Source: RUG12783 sp946409545 (GTDB lineage Bacteria > Bacillota_I > Bacilli_A > RF39 > UBA660). Taken from it: a stretch of 64,000 nt of DNA. Shown here piece after piece: positions 25,993 to 36,780 of this stretch (the stretch's first letter is position 1; every line of letters starts with the position of its first letter). The position numbers and the translations under genes were made by a program. The notes beneath the pieces were generated by a model. The model did no database searches. It was not told where the DNA came from and was given only the letters and a program-made list of their open reading frames with translations. Where the stretch lies: assembly GCA_946409545.1 (NCBI GenBank), contig CAMJWT010000008.1, positions 12,833 through 76,832 of the forward strand, read 5' to 3'.

Positions 25993-28900
25993 ATGAAGAA
26001 AAAAATATTATTATTCGTTATACTATTTGCTTTTACGTTAGTTGTTAATGTTGAAGCAAGAACTTGTTCAAATAATACTGGTTCTTGTACATATACTCCT
26101 CAAGAAATACGTAGTAGATCATATGTAATAGGTAAACACTTATTCACTCGTGCAGGTAGTAGCGTATATAGTGGTACATTAACTACACAATGGATAATGC
26201 TTGCATCAACGACTATAAGTGGCGAATCATTAAATGATAGAATTATTTATTACAAAGACAGTGATGGTATTTGGTGGAATGCAATCAACGATCAAGAGGT
26301 ACAAGTTACCAGCGATTTTACGATTGAATATGAAAATGGTATTAAAATTCTATCTTCACCAACTTTATTTCTTGATTGGAATGAAGAAACTGACCCAAAT
26401 GGATATAATAAGTATTTAATTAATAATGAGGGACTGTTATATGCTAACGTTAAGATTGAAACATTTGATCAAAATGTAGATGGTTACGAAATATATGATA
26501 GTAATGATAATTTGAAAGCTTCAGGTCCAGTTACTGGGCCTCTTTCAATAGTTGGGAATGCAAATCAATCTGTTACGTTATATGCAAAGACATACAAATT
26601 GTATGGAGAAAATAAAATTTATAGTGAAAAATCTAATAATCTAGTATTAGACTTTAATATGGTTATGCCTGCACCTACATTAGTTCAAGTTGAAAATGAT
26701 GTTTTATATCATTACAATGAAGAAACAGGAATGATTGAAACAGATGTTAAAATTACTTTACCAGAAGGTGCACTTGTAGATGGATATGATGTCTTTAAAG
26801 TGTCTGGAGTTGTTGTAGATAGTTCTGTTGCATCATCAAATGATCCTAATGCTAATGCTGTTTTATCTAACGAATTAGGCCAAAGTGGAACTTATTATGC
26901 AAAAGCATATAGAGGCAGTGGTGATAATAAAGTATATGGTCCTAAATCAGAAGATATACAACTAACATTTAGAAATGCTGCTCCAACAAAACCAGTATTA
27001 GTTCAAGATTATCAAACTGACTATTCTAAATATTTCGTTCAAGATGGTAAATTAGCCACAAAATTAAAGATTACATTACCAGAAAATGCTATTGCTGATG
27101 GATTTGATATTTATGAAAATGATGAACGTGTTAATGCAGAAGATATCGGTGTTGATGGTATTGTAACAGTAACAAGTGATCCTGGTGTTGAAAGGACTTT
27201 CTGTGCTAAGACTTATGTAAAATATGGTTCTGCTGATAATTCTATTAAAGATTATAGTGAAGAAGATTGTCTAACACTTGACTTTGAAATGGTTATGGGT
27301 GAACCAACATTAGTAAAAGTTAGTGATGTTCGTTATGAAAATGGTCAAATGGCTATTGATGTAAATGTTACATTAGAAGATGGATTAACTGTTGATGGTT
27401 ATGAAATTTATGAACAATTAGATCCTCTTGGTACACCAATTGAAGGTAACTTTGGTACACAAACAACTCTATATGATCAACTTGGAAGTACAAAGACAAT
27501 ATATGCTAGAACATTTGTTCAAGTTGGTAATCAAAGAGTATATAGTGATTTTACTTCACCTTTACAATTAACATTTAGAGGTGAAATTCCAACAACACCA
27601 AATTTAGTACAATGGTGGGATCAAAGTACTGATCAAGAAGGATATACAAAATACTATGTAGAAAATGGTGTGTTATCTACTAAAGTTAGAATTGAATTAC
27701 CTGATTCTTATGTAGGAACAGGATATGATATATTTGATGAAAATGATCAAGTAGTAAATGATCCTGATGTCGATGTTGACGTTATGGGATTCATAACATT
27801 AGCAGGAGAGAATGATACTCCAGCAAGATATTATGCTAAAACATATATTAAATATGGAAATGCTACTGATTATATTAAAGATTATAGTGAGAAATCAAAT
27901 GTCTTATTATTAGACTTTGATAAAAAGGTACCAAAACCAACTTTAATTAATAGTGATGAAGAATTCTATTATTTAGATGGTCAAATGGCTATTGATGCTC
28001 ATATAACATTCCCAGCAGGTGCTCGTCCTGAGTATGCTGATGGATATGATGTATTTATGGTAAGTGGATTAGTTGTAGATTCTGTTGTTGCAACTGGTTT
28101 ACCTACAGCTGATGTAGTATTAAAAGGAGATTTAGGTTCAACTAAAACATTCTATGCAAAAGCTTATGTTATGGTTGGCGATGATAAAATTTATGGTGAT
28201 AAATCAAGCGATTTAACATTAACATTTAGAAATGCGGCTCCAACAGTACCTACATTAGTACATGTTTATGATGAAAATGATACAGAAGGTTATTCAAAAT
28301 ATTATGTTATAGATGGTAAGATTAAAGCTAAAGTAAAACTTGCTTTACCAGATGAATATATAGCTGATGGATATGATATCTTCGATCAAAATAATGAAAT
28401 TATTAACACTAGTGAACTTGGTGTTGATGATGTTACTTATGTAACTGGTTCTTATGATATAACATCAGAATATTATGCTAAAACATATAAGAAATATGGA
28501 ACATTAAAAGATTATAGTGATGAAGCAGCTGAACTTTCACTTGACTTTGATTTAGTTATGCCAACACCAACATTACTTCAAAGTAATGAAGATGATGATG
28601 CATTCTATTTCGATGAAGAAAAAGGTATGCTTGCAACAAAAGCTTACATAACAGTACCTAATAATGCTGTTATAGAAAATATTAGTGGATATGAAGTTTA
28701 TGAACAATTAGTTCCAAATGCTGATCCAGTAGTTGGTACTTACGGTGAGAATGTAACTTTATATGGAAATGTTGCAGATACAAAAACGTTCTATGCTGTT
28801 ACTTATACAGTAATAGATGGTGTTAAAGTATATAGTGAAAACTCTACAGCATTATCATTAACATTTAGAAACTTTATTCCAACAAAACCTGAATTAGTTC

Positions 28901-31900
28901 TAAGTTGGAATGAAAATGATGATCCAGATGGATATACAAAATACTTTGTAGAAAATGGTAAGTTATCTGCTTATGTTAAAGCAAATATACCTGAATCTGG
29001 TTTCGCTCATGGATATGATGTTTTTGATGAAAACGATGTAAGTGTTAATACTATTGATGTTGATACTGAAGGAACAGTATTAATTTCTGGATTAGCTAAT
29101 ACACCAAAAACATATTATGCAAAAACATATATTAAATATGGAACAGGTGCAAATGCTGTTAAAGATTATAGTGAAGCATCAAGTACTTTAACACTTGACT
29201 TCAATAAAAAAATGCCAACTCCAACATTAGTAAAAGTTGATGATGAGTTCCGTTTCGATAATGGATTAATGGCAATAGATGTTAAGATTAATGAATTACC
29301 TAGTGCATCAGAAGTTGATGGTTACGATGTATTCGAAGGAAATGATGTTGTTGCAACTGGTACTAGAACAGGAAGTGTAACCTTAAAAGCTAATTTAGGT
29401 GCAACTAAGACATATTATGCAAAAACATATGTAATGGTTGGAGAAGATAAATTATATAGTACTGAATCTGAAGACTTAACATTAACATTTAGAAATGGCG
29501 TTCCAACTAAACCAACATTATTACTTGGATGGAATGAAGAAGATGATCCAGAAGGTTATACAAAATATTCTGTTTATAATAATCAATTAGCAACTCTTGT
29601 ATATATTGAATTACCTGAGAATGCTATTGCTGATGGATATGATATTTTTGATGCCAATAATCAAATAGTTAATCAAGAAGAATTAATTCCAAGTGCCCTT
29701 GCGGTAGTTATTGGAGAACCTGAACAACTTGCAACATATTATGCAAAAACATATAAGAAATATGGAACAGGTGCAAATGCTTTAAAAGATTATAGTGAAG
29801 AATCTACTCCATTAACTCTTGACTTCCATTTGGTTGTACCAAAACCAACATTAGTTCAAGATGAAGTTCAAGGTGACTTATATTTCTATGATGAAACTAA
29901 GAATATGTTAGGAACAGATGTTCATATAACATTCCCAAATGATGTTAATACAAGTAATATTACTGGTTATGATATATTTGAATCTCTTGCTCCAAATGCT
30001 GAACCAATAACAGGTATTATTAATGAATCAACAACTGTTTATGGTGAATTAAAAGATACTAAGATGTTCTATGCAAGAGCTTATGTTCAAGTTGGAACAC
30101 ATAAAATTTATAGTGATCTTTCAACTGGATTAGAATTAACATTTAGAAATGCTGCTCCAACTCCAGTAAGTAGATTCGAACAAAGTGTTGATCTTATTCG
30201 TGAAGAGGATCCAACTTATGATCCAGAAGGATATTCAAAATACTTTGCACAAGATGGCAAAGTTGCTACAAATGTATATGCAATTTTACCAGAAACATAT
30301 AACGCAGATGGTTATGATGTATTTAAAGTAGTTAATGATGGTGATGATATACTTGTTGTAGAAAATAATGTAATCGGTGGAAATTCACCAGTTATTGAAG
30401 AAAATTTAAATACAACTGCAACATATTATGCAAAAACATATAAAAAATATGGTACTACAAATCCTATTAAGGATTATAGTGAAGCAAGCGAAATGCTTGA
30501 ACTTAATTTCCAATTAAAATTACCAAAACCAACTTTAGTTCAAGTTGACGATGAATTTGTTTATGCAAATGGACAAATGTCAACTGAAGTAACAATGGAA
30601 TTACCTGATGAAGCAGAATTCGCAATGTTAAATGGTTATGATATATTCGAATCCCTTGCTCCAAATGCTACTCCAATTGAAGGTGATACACCTACAACTG
30701 TTTATGGTAATTTAGGAGAAACGAAGATCTTCTATGCAAGAACTTATGTTGAATTAGGAGATGAAAAAATATATAGTGATTTCTCAACTGGATTAGAATT
30801 AACATTTAGAAATGTTGTTCCAACACAACCTGAATTAGTTCTAAGTTGGGATTCAGAATTTGATCCAAATGGATATACTAAATACTTTGTAGATGGTGAT
30901 AAGATTGTTGCAAATCTATATGCTGACTTACCTAATAACGCAAATGCTGATGGATATGATGTATTTAAAGTAGTTACTGATGGTGACGATATCCTTGTTG
31001 CTGAAAATGTTAGAGTAGGTAATGCTGCAAGAGTAATGGAACTTCCTGATACAAATGCTTCATATTATGCAAAAGCATATGTTAAATATGGATCTGGAAA
31101 TGACGTTGCTAAAGATTATAGTACAAAATCTAATAATGTAGATCTTGATTTCCATAAAATTTTACCTACACCTCAATTAGCTCAACATAATGATGGTGAA
31201 AACTTATTCTATTATGATGCTACAAGAGAAATGATGGCAACAAACCTTGAAATGTCATTAGATAATGATATGTTTACAGATTACATTGATGGTTATGATG
31301 TATTTGAAAACTTAAATGGTAATCCAATTGCATCAGGAGCTTATAGTGATTTATTAACTGTATATGCTCCAATAAATGCAACTAAGACATACTATGCTAA
31401 GACATATGTTACATATATAAGTGGTGTAGATGAAAATGATCAAGAAATCATTTCCAAGATTTACAGTAGTGAATCACAACCTTTAACATTAACATTTACT
31501 GCTTCAGTTCCAGAAGCACCAACACTTGCTCTAGATTGGAACAATGTTGATGATCCAAATGGATATACAAAATATTATGTTAATGAAGGTAAGTTATATA
31601 CAGATGTAAGTCTTGTATTACCTCAAAATTCAAATGATAATGATGCTGATGGATACGATGTATTCGAAGGAGATACTTTACTTGCAAGCGCTCAATCATT
31701 TGATGAACATCTTGCAATTGAAGGAACATATGAAACTTCAAAAACAATCTATGCAAAAGCATATAAGAAATATGGTAATGCTAAGATTTATAGTGCTGCT
31801 TCTAATGAATTAACTCTTGATTATGTATTAATTGTTCCTACACCAGAGTTTGTTCATGATTGGAACAATGTTGATGATCCAAATGGATATAACAAGTTCT

Positions 31901-34900
31901 ATTATGATGATAGAGAACGTAAGATGGCTGCTGATGTAAGCATTAATTATAGTTCTAGTGTTGTTCATGGAAATATAGATGGATATATTGTTTATGGTTC
32001 AAATGGTAGTACTAAACCAACACCAGTTGTAACAGCAACAGCACTTGATCAACATGTTTCTGTTTATGGAACAATTGGTGAAGAAATGACATATACTGCA
32101 AAAGCATATGTAAATATTGGAGAACAAAAAGTATTAAGTTCTAATTCTCAACCATTAGTATTTGATTTCAAGAATAATTTACCAAAACTTGTATTAAAGG
32201 TAAAAGATGGTAGAGAGCCATTAAAACCTTATGTAATTCTTAATAAAGAAGAATTCTGTACAAATGATAATTGTATGGTAGATAGTGTTGAATTCTTTGA
32301 ATATGGTAAAGCATCATTACCAGGTTTAGGTGGAGATATTTATACACCAATTGAATTAGATTATGCAAGTTCAAGTAACAATGGTCCATTAGATAATCGT
32401 GTTTACGATGTACCTAATGTTAAGAAGAGTATTACAGCTAGAGCGGTAGTTAAATATGATAGAAATAACATTCTATATGGTGACTATGCTGAGGCAGTTA
32501 AAGTTGATACAGAAATTCCTGTACCAGGACTAGATATAAGAAATGTTGATTGTAGTAGTGGAGACACATGTACAATTTATGATGTAGGTAGTCCAATTCT
32601 TGAAACAACATACTTCATTAAAGATGAAGAAAATCCAGTATACTATTATGACTATATGGATTTATTCGAAGAAGGTGTAACTGAACCAGTACTTGTAGGT
32701 ATTCCAACAGGTGCTACTAGAGAATTAAATGGAATCGAAGTTTTATCAACAAAGAATTATTATGCTAAAGCATATGTAATGTATAATGGTGAAAAGGTAT
32801 ATAGTAATCCAACAGAAACACAAACAGTAACATTCAATTATGAGATTGCTACACCAACATTAAGTGAAAACGGTCATCCTGCACCATATGTACTATTTGT
32901 TGGTATTAATGCTGATGATTATTTAATTAGTAATGAAGAACCACTTACATATAAGATTGATGGATTCAAATTATATGAAAAAAATGGAGATGAATATGTA
33001 GAAGTTGATTTACCACATGAAACAGATGCTAATGATATGAGAGATAATCGTATCTTTAGTGAAATTGATGTAGTTAAAACATATTATGCAAGAGCATATA
33101 AGACATTTGGTAATAAGACAGTTTATAGTGAATATTCAAATCCAGTTGTATTTGAATTACATGTACCAAAACCAACTATTGCTACACCTGATCCAGTAGT
33201 ATGTAGTGGTATGACATGTAGTATTGATATTGGAAGTCCAATTACTACAACTAATACATATTATTTAGATAATGAAGATCCAGATAATAATGTTTATTAC
33301 TATGACAAGATGGATTTATTCGATGATGAAACTGATGAATTAGTATTAGCTGATATCCCTACAGGTGGTGTAAAAGCATTAGAAAATGTACCAAGAGGTT
33401 CTATTAAGACATATTATGCTAAAGCATATGTAATGAATGGAACTCAAAAGATTTACAGTCAAGAATCAGAACCTGTAACTATCACATTTAGAGCTAATGT
33501 TGCTCCAATCGATTTCAAAACAGCTACAAAGATTGATGTAACAAATGCTACATCAAGTGATAATCCAGGTATTACTGCTAATATTAATAAATATGATGTA
33601 ACAAAAGATGGAAATACAATCACTGTTACTGATAGAAGAATAATCCCTTATATAGGTGGAAATATTCCTACAGCTAAGAAGTGGGTGGGAATCCTAGTTG
33701 ATCTTGGAGTAAAAGTTCAAGGTACAACATATACAATTGAAGCTGTTGACTATGCTGATGCCCAACGTTGGGGTGCAACAAATGATACAACCTTCATTAT
33801 GTGGTTAACAACAGAACAAGGAGGAACATTTACATTCACTAATGTTGATGAACCAACAGATACAATTAATATAACAGTTACTTTTGAAGAAGATTTCCCA
33901 GTTGCTAACTTAGCAAATGTATCTGTAATAAATGCAGAGAATGCAGTGTCTGGAGATAATCCAGGCATTGCAATCAATGCTGATAAATATACAGTATCTA
34001 AAGATGGAACAACAATAACTGTTTATGATAATGGAATTGTTCCATATGTAGGTGGAAATATTGCAACACCTAAAAAATGGGTAGGAATCCTCGTTGATTT
34101 AGGTGTTAAAGTAGTAGGAACTGGAAACTATGGAATAAATAACGAAGATTACGCTGATGCTCAACGTTGGGGAGCTACAAATGATACAACCTTCATTATG
34201 TGGTTAACAACAGAGCAAGGTGGAACTTTCTCATTTGCTAATGTTGATGATGCAAATGATACAATCAATGTAACTGTAAGATTTGTTAATCCAATCTCAT
34301 TTGAGAGTGCTACCAAGATTAGTGGAGATAATATAGCTCCAACTGATAATCAAGGTATTGCTAATAATATTGATAAATATACAGTTACAAAAGATGAGAA
34401 TACAATTACTATCAAGAATAATGGTTTAACTCCTTATGTTGGTGGTAATACATCTACTCCAATGAAATGGGTAGGAATTCTCGTTGATTTAGGAGTAAAA
34501 GTTCGTGGATCAAATTATACAATAGAAGATATTGATTATAGTGATGCCCAAAGATGGGGAGCAACAAATGATACAACATTTGTTATGTGGTTAACTACAG
34601 AGAGTGCTGGTAATTATACCTTCACTAATGTAGATAATCCTAATGATAGTATCACAATAACCGTTGTTGTTGACGATATCCCAGCTATTAGATTTAAAAG
34701 TGCAACACCAATAAGTATAAATGGTATGACAGAAACTGATAATCCAGGTATTGCTCAAAATGCTGGAAAATATACAGTAGCAATTGGTGTAAATGCTTTC
34801 ACTATTACGGATAATGGTTTAACAGCATACGTAGGTGGAAATAGTACGGAACCAAAAAAATGGGTAGGTGTATTAGTTGATTTAGGAGCAAAAGTTCAAG

Positions 34901-35076
34901 GTGTTCAATATCATATTGAACCTGAAGATTATGCTGATGCTCAAAGATGGGGCGCTACTAATGATACAACATTCGTTATGTGGTTATCTCATGAAACTGG
35001 CACTAATCGTACAATCATTTTCCAAAATGTTGAAAATCCTAACGATTCAATTTCACTTGTTGTAAAATTCAAATAA
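25993..35076 (+). CDS. Giant secreted repeat protein (3,027 aa), adhesin-like
   Basis: Signal peptide MKKKILLFVILFAFTLVVNVEA, a unique region of about 100 residues with Cys, then 22 tandem units of roughly 95-125 residues (core: P.PTLV...DGYDVF...TYYAKTYVKYG...YS..S..LTF). Units mostly alternate between two subtypes, one ending KDYSE...LDF and one ending KIYSD...LTFRN. The C-terminal 520 residues are four copies of a different unit (KWVGILVDLGVKV...YADAQRWGATNDTTFIMWL). No sorting motif or C-terminal helix, so retention must be non-covalent or through other operon products. RBS AAAGGAG. A terminator follows. Confidence 0.85.
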   Translation: MKKKILLFVILFAFTLVVNVEARTCSNNTGSCTYTPQEIRSRSYVIGKHLFTRAGSSVYSGTLTTQWIMLASTTISGESLNDRIIYYKDSDGIWWNAINDQEVQVTSDFTIEYENGIKILSSPTLFLDWNEETDPNGYNKYLINNEGLLYANVKIETFDQNVDGYEIYDSNDNLKASGPVTGPLSIVGNANQSVTLYAKTYKLYGENKIYSEKSNNLVLDFNMVMPAPTLVQVENDVLYHYNEETGMIETDVKITLPEGALVDGYDVFKVSGVVVDSSVASSNDPNANAVLSNELGQSGTYYAKAYRGSGDNKVYGPKSEDIQLTFRNAAPTKPVLVQDYQTDYSKYFVQDGKLATKLKITLPENAIADGFDIYENDERVNAEDIGVDGIVTVTSDPGVERTFCAKTYVKYGSADNSIKDYSEEDCLTLDFEMVMGEPTLVKVSDVRYENGQMAIDVNVTLEDGLTVDGYEIYEQLDPLGTPIEGNFGTQTTLYDQLGSTKTIYARTFVQVGNQRVYSDFTSPLQLTFRGEIPTTPNLVQWWDQSTDQEGYTKYYVENGVLSTKVRIELPDSYVGTGYDIFDENDQVVNDPDVDVDVMGFITLAGENDTPARYYAKTYIKYGNATDYIKDYSEKSNVLLLDFDKKVPKPTLINSDEEFYYLDGQMAIDAHITFPAGARPEYADGYDVFMVSGLVVDSVVATGLPTADVVLKGDLGSTKTFYAKAYVMVGDDKIYGDKSSDLTLTFRNAAPTVPTLVHVYDENDTEGYSKYYVIDGKIKAKVKLALPDEYIADGYDIFDQNNEIINTSELGVDDVTYVTGSYDITSEYYAKTYKKYGTLKDYSDEAAELSLDFDLVMPTPTLLQSNEDDDAFYFDEEKGMLATKAYITVPNNAVIENISGYEVYEQLVPNADPVVGTYGENVTLYGNVADTKTFYAVTYTVIDGVKVYSENSTALSLTFRNFIPTKPELVLSWNENDDPDGYTKYFVENGKLSAYVKANIPESGFAHGYDVFDENDVSVNTIDVDTEGTVLISGLANTPKTYYAKTYIKYGTGANAVKDYSEASSTLTLDFNKKMPTPTLVKVDDEFRFDNGLMAIDVKINELPSASEVDGYDVFEGNDVVATGTRTGSVTLKANLGATKTYYAKTYVMVGEDKLYSTESEDLTLTFRNGVPTKPTLLLGWNEEDDPEGYTKYSVYNNQLATLVYIELPENAIADGYDIFDANNQIVNQEELIPSALAVVIGEPEQLATYYAKTYKKYGTGANALKDYSEESTPLTLDFHLVVPKPTLVQDEVQGDLYFYDETKNMLGTDVHITFPNDVNTSNITGYDIFESLAPNAEPITGIINESTTVYGELKDTKMFYARAYVQVGTHKIYSDLSTGLELTFRNAAPTPVSRFEQSVDLIREEDPTYDPEGYSKYFAQDGKVATNVYAILPETYNADGYDVFKVVNDGDDILVVENNVIGGNSPVIEENLNTTATYYAKTYKKYGTTNPIKDYSEASEMLELNFQLKLPKPTLVQVDDEFVYANGQMSTEVTMELPDEAEFAMLNGYDIFESLAPNATPIEGDTPTTVYGNLGETKIFYARTYVELGDEKIYSDFSTGLELTFRNVVPTQPELVLSWDSEFDPNGYTKYFVDGDKIVANLYADLPNNANADGYDVFKVVTDGDDILVAENVRVGNAARVMELPDTNASYYAKAYVKYGSGNDVAKDYSTKSNNVDLDFHKILPTPQLAQHNDGENLFYYDATREMMATNLEMSLDNDMFTDYIDGYDVFENLNGNPIASGAYSDLLTVYAPINATKTYYAKTYVTYISGVDENDQEIISKIYSSESQPLTLTFTASVPEAPTLALDWNNVDDPNGYTKYYVNEGKLYTDVSLVLPQNSNDNDADGYDVFEGDTLLASAQSFDEHLAIEGTYETSKTIYAKAYKKYGNAKIYSAASNELTLDYVLIVPTPEFVHDWNNVDDPNGYNKFYYDDRERKMAADVSINYSSSVVHGNIDGYIVYGSNGSTKPTPVVTATALDQHVSVYGTIGEEMTYTAKAYVNIGEQKVLSSNSQPLVFDFKNNLPKLVLKVKDGREPLKPYVILNKEEFCTNDNCMVDSVEFFEYGKASLPGLGGDIYTPIELDYASSSNNGPLDNRVYDVPNVKKSITARAVVKYDRNNILYGDYAEAVKVDTEIPVPGLDIRNVDCSSGDTCTIYDVGSPILETTYFIKDEENPVYYYDYMDLFEEGVTEPVLVGIPTGATRELNGIEVLSTKNYYAKAYVMYNGEKVYSNPTETQTVTFNYEIATPTLSENGHPAPYVLFVGINADDYLISNEEPLTYKIDGFKLYEKNGDEYVEVDLPHETDANDMRDNRIFSEIDVVKTYYARAYKTFGNKTVYSEYSNPVVFELHVPKPTIATPDPVVCSGMTCSIDIGSPITTTNTYYLDNEDPDNNVYYYDKMDLFDDETDELVLADIPTGGVKALENVPRGSIKTYYAKAYVMNGTQKIYSQESEPVTITFRANVAPIDFKTATKIDVTNATSSDNPGITANINKYDVTKDGNTITVTDRRIIPYIGGNIPTAKKWVGILVDLGVKVQGTTYTIEAVDYADAQRWGATNDTTFIMWLTTEQGGTFTFTNVDEPTDTINITVTFEEDFPVANLANVSVINAENAVSGDNPGIAINADKYTVSKDGTTITVYDNGIVPYVGGNIATPKKWVGILVDLGVKVVGTGNYGINNEDYADAQRWGATNDTTFIMWLTTEQGGTFSFANVDDANDTINVTVRFVNPISFESATKISGDNIAPTDNQGIANNIDKYTVTKDENTITIKNNGLTPYVGGNTSTPMKWVGILVDLGVKVRGSNYTIEDIDYSDAQRWGATNDTTFVMWLTTESAGNYTFTNVDNPNDSITITVVVDDIPAIRFKSATPISINGMTETDNPGIAQNAGKYTVAIGVNAFTITDNGLTAYVGGNSTEPKKWVGVLVDLGAKVQGVQYHIEPEDYADAQRWGATNDTTFVMWLSHETGTNRTIIFQNVENPNDSISLVVKFK
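26380..33500 (+). repeat. 22 tandem coding repeats with a two-unit period
   Basis: I counted 22 occurrences of the Y-A-K/R-x-Y landmark. From about the second to the sixteenth, units alternate in subtype, so the DNA has a higher-order period of about 600-650 bp. The last few units are more divergent and lack the strict alternation. Confidence 0.8.
33509..35073 (+). repeat. Four C-terminal tandem repeats with invariant RWGATNDTTF core
   Basis: Copies begin near 33509, 33904, 34299 and 34690. All four keep DNPGI, YxGGN, KWVG(I/V)LVDLG and AxAQRWGATNDTTF(I/V)MWL (the first A is S-D-A in copy 3). This conservation within otherwise drifting repeats points to a functional core. Confidence 0.85.
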
Positions 35077-35105
35077 AAGATTGACTTAAAAAGTCAATCT
35101 TTTTA
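35075..35105 (+). terminator. Rho-independent terminator
   Basis: AAAAGATTGACTT-AAA-AAGTCAATCTTTT with a T run ends the surface operon. Confidence 0.9.
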
Positions 35106-35143
35106 TTTTAAAATATGATATTATATATTTAAGGAGTTTTATT

Positions 35144-36748
35144 ATGTCAAAAGCAAAAAGATTAATTATAAGTATTAGTGTAACTTTATTAGTTGGATTT
35201 ATATTATTTTATTTATTTCTTCCACCAATAAATATTCATTCTAATGCTTTCTGGATTTATTTTATTTTTCTAACATTATTGTTTGGATTACTTAATTTTG
35301 GAACTGGTATTATTGGTTTAATGCTTAAAAATGATTCAAAGAAATCTAAAAGTTTTGATTTTCGTGATAAAAAGAATTATTTACCAGTAATTGTACCAAT
35401 TATCATTATTGTTGTAACAGCAATTGTTAGAATCATTAATAAGCCATTATTTATGTCAAAAGCTTATTATAATCGTATTACAGTTACTAATGGTAATTTT
35501 AGTGAAGATATTGAAGAGGTTGATTTTAACACCCTTGCAGTTGTTGATCGTAATTCTAGTATGAAACTAGGTGATCGTGTAATGGGTGAAATGGGAGAAC
35601 TTGTTAGTCAATTTGATGTTAGTGATAAGTATACTCAAATCAATTATAACGATGAAATATTACGTGTTACACCTCTTGATTATTCTGATGTTATTAAATA
35701 TTTTACTAACAAAAAAGAAGGTATTAAAGGTTATGTAACGGTTAATTCTGTAACTGGCGAAGCTAAACTAATTAAATTAGAAAAAGGTATGAAATATAGT
35801 GAGAATGCTATCTTCTTTGATAATGTTTATCGTTATTTAAGATTTAAATATCCTTTTGATAATTTTGGGGAAATTAATTTTGAAATTGATAATGAAGGTA
35901 ATCCATATTGGATTATGCAAGTTATTGAATATCATGGTATTGAACAAAGACCTGATATTAGTCATATTATTATTTTAGATGCTATTACGGGTAAGACAAC
36001 AAAATATGCTGTTAAAGATGTACCTACATGGGTAGATCATGTATATGAACCAGATTTAATTATTGATCAAGTTGATGACTGGGGTAGTTATGCTAATGGA
36101 TTCTTTAATACCCTTTTTGGACAAAAAGGTATGAAGATGACAACTGATGGTTATAACTATATGGCTATGAATGATGATATCTATATGTATACGGGTATTA
36201 CAAGTATTGTAAGTGATGAAAGTAATTTAGGTTTCATTCTTACAAACTTACGTACTAAAGAAACTAAGTTCTATGATTGTCCTGGAGCAGAAGAATATAG
36301 TGCAATGAATTCAGCTAAAGGTCAAGTACAACAAATGAACTATACAGCATCATTCCCATTATTAATTAATTTATCAGGAAGGCCTACTTATGTAATAAGT
36401 CTTAAAGATGATGCTGGACTTGTAAAAATGTATGCCTTTGTTGATGTTCGTGATTATCAAAAAGTTGTTGTTACTGATGCTTCTCTTGGTATTCAAAATG
36501 CGGCTTATAACTATTTAAATAATAATGGAATAGTTGTTAAAGGACAAAAGATAACCATAACTGTTCGTGAAATAACAAGTGTTATTATTGATGGTAATAC
36601 TTATTATTACATAGTTGATGATGATAATAATAAATATCGTGTATCTATTAAAGTTAATAGTAATAAACTTCCTTTTGTTAAAGTAGGGGATGAATTAAAG
36701 ATTTCTTATAACGAAAAAGAAGTTCGTGAAATAACTAGTATTGAATAA
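35144..36748 (+). CDS. Membrane protein with large outward domain, unknown function
   Basis: 534 residues. Three N-terminal membrane helices (residues about 8-30, 38-62, 80-100), then a domain of about 430 residues on the outside face. Segments such as NPYWIMQVIEYHGIEQRPDISHIIILDAITGKTTKYAVKDVPTWVDHVY are distinctive, but I cannot assign a family. Short 5' UTR with AAGGAG just after a TATATT box. Ends at a terminator shared with the convergent phosphoesterase operon. Confidence 0.7.
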   Translation: MSKAKRLIISISVTLLVGFILFYLFLPPINIHSNAFWIYFIFLTLLFGLLNFGTGIIGLMLKNDSKKSKSFDFRDKKNYLPVIVPIIIIVVTAIVRIINKPLFMSKAYYNRITVTNGNFSEDIEEVDFNTLAVVDRNSSMKLGDRVMGEMGELVSQFDVSDKYTQINYNDEILRVTPLDYSDVIKYFTNKKEGIKGYVTVNSVTGEAKLIKLEKGMKYSENAIFFDNVYRYLRFKYPFDNFGEINFEIDNEGNPYWIMQVIEYHGIEQRPDISHIIILDAITGKTTKYAVKDVPTWVDHVYEPDLIIDQVDDWGSYANGFFNTLFGQKGMKMTTDGYNYMAMNDDIYMYTGITSIVSDESNLGFILTNLRTKETKFYDCPGAEEYSAMNSAKGQVQQMNYTASFPLLINLSGRPTYVISLKDDAGLVKMYAFVDVRDYQKVVVTDASLGIQNAAYNYLNNNGIVVKGQKITITVREITSVIIDGNTYYYIVDDDNNKYRVSIKVNSNKLPFVKVGDELKISYNEKEVREITSIE

Positions 36749-36780
36749 AAAAAATGAATCATTTATTGATTCATTTTTTA
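36747..36780. terminator. Bidirectional terminator
   Basis: AAAAAAATGAATCA-TTTAT-TGATTCATTTTTT works on both strands. The TGA stop of the minus-strand phosphoesterase lies inside it. Confidence 0.85.

Noticed and set aside
31580..31813. Short overlapping frames on both strands in the giant repeat gene
   Set aside because: Shadows created by the AT-rich repeated coding sequence; low-complexity translation and no RBS.
26380..33500. CRISPR-like or intergenic tandem repeats
   Set aside because: The repeats are in frame and protein coding with diverged units; no short direct repeats with unique spacers occur in the window and no cas genes were seen.
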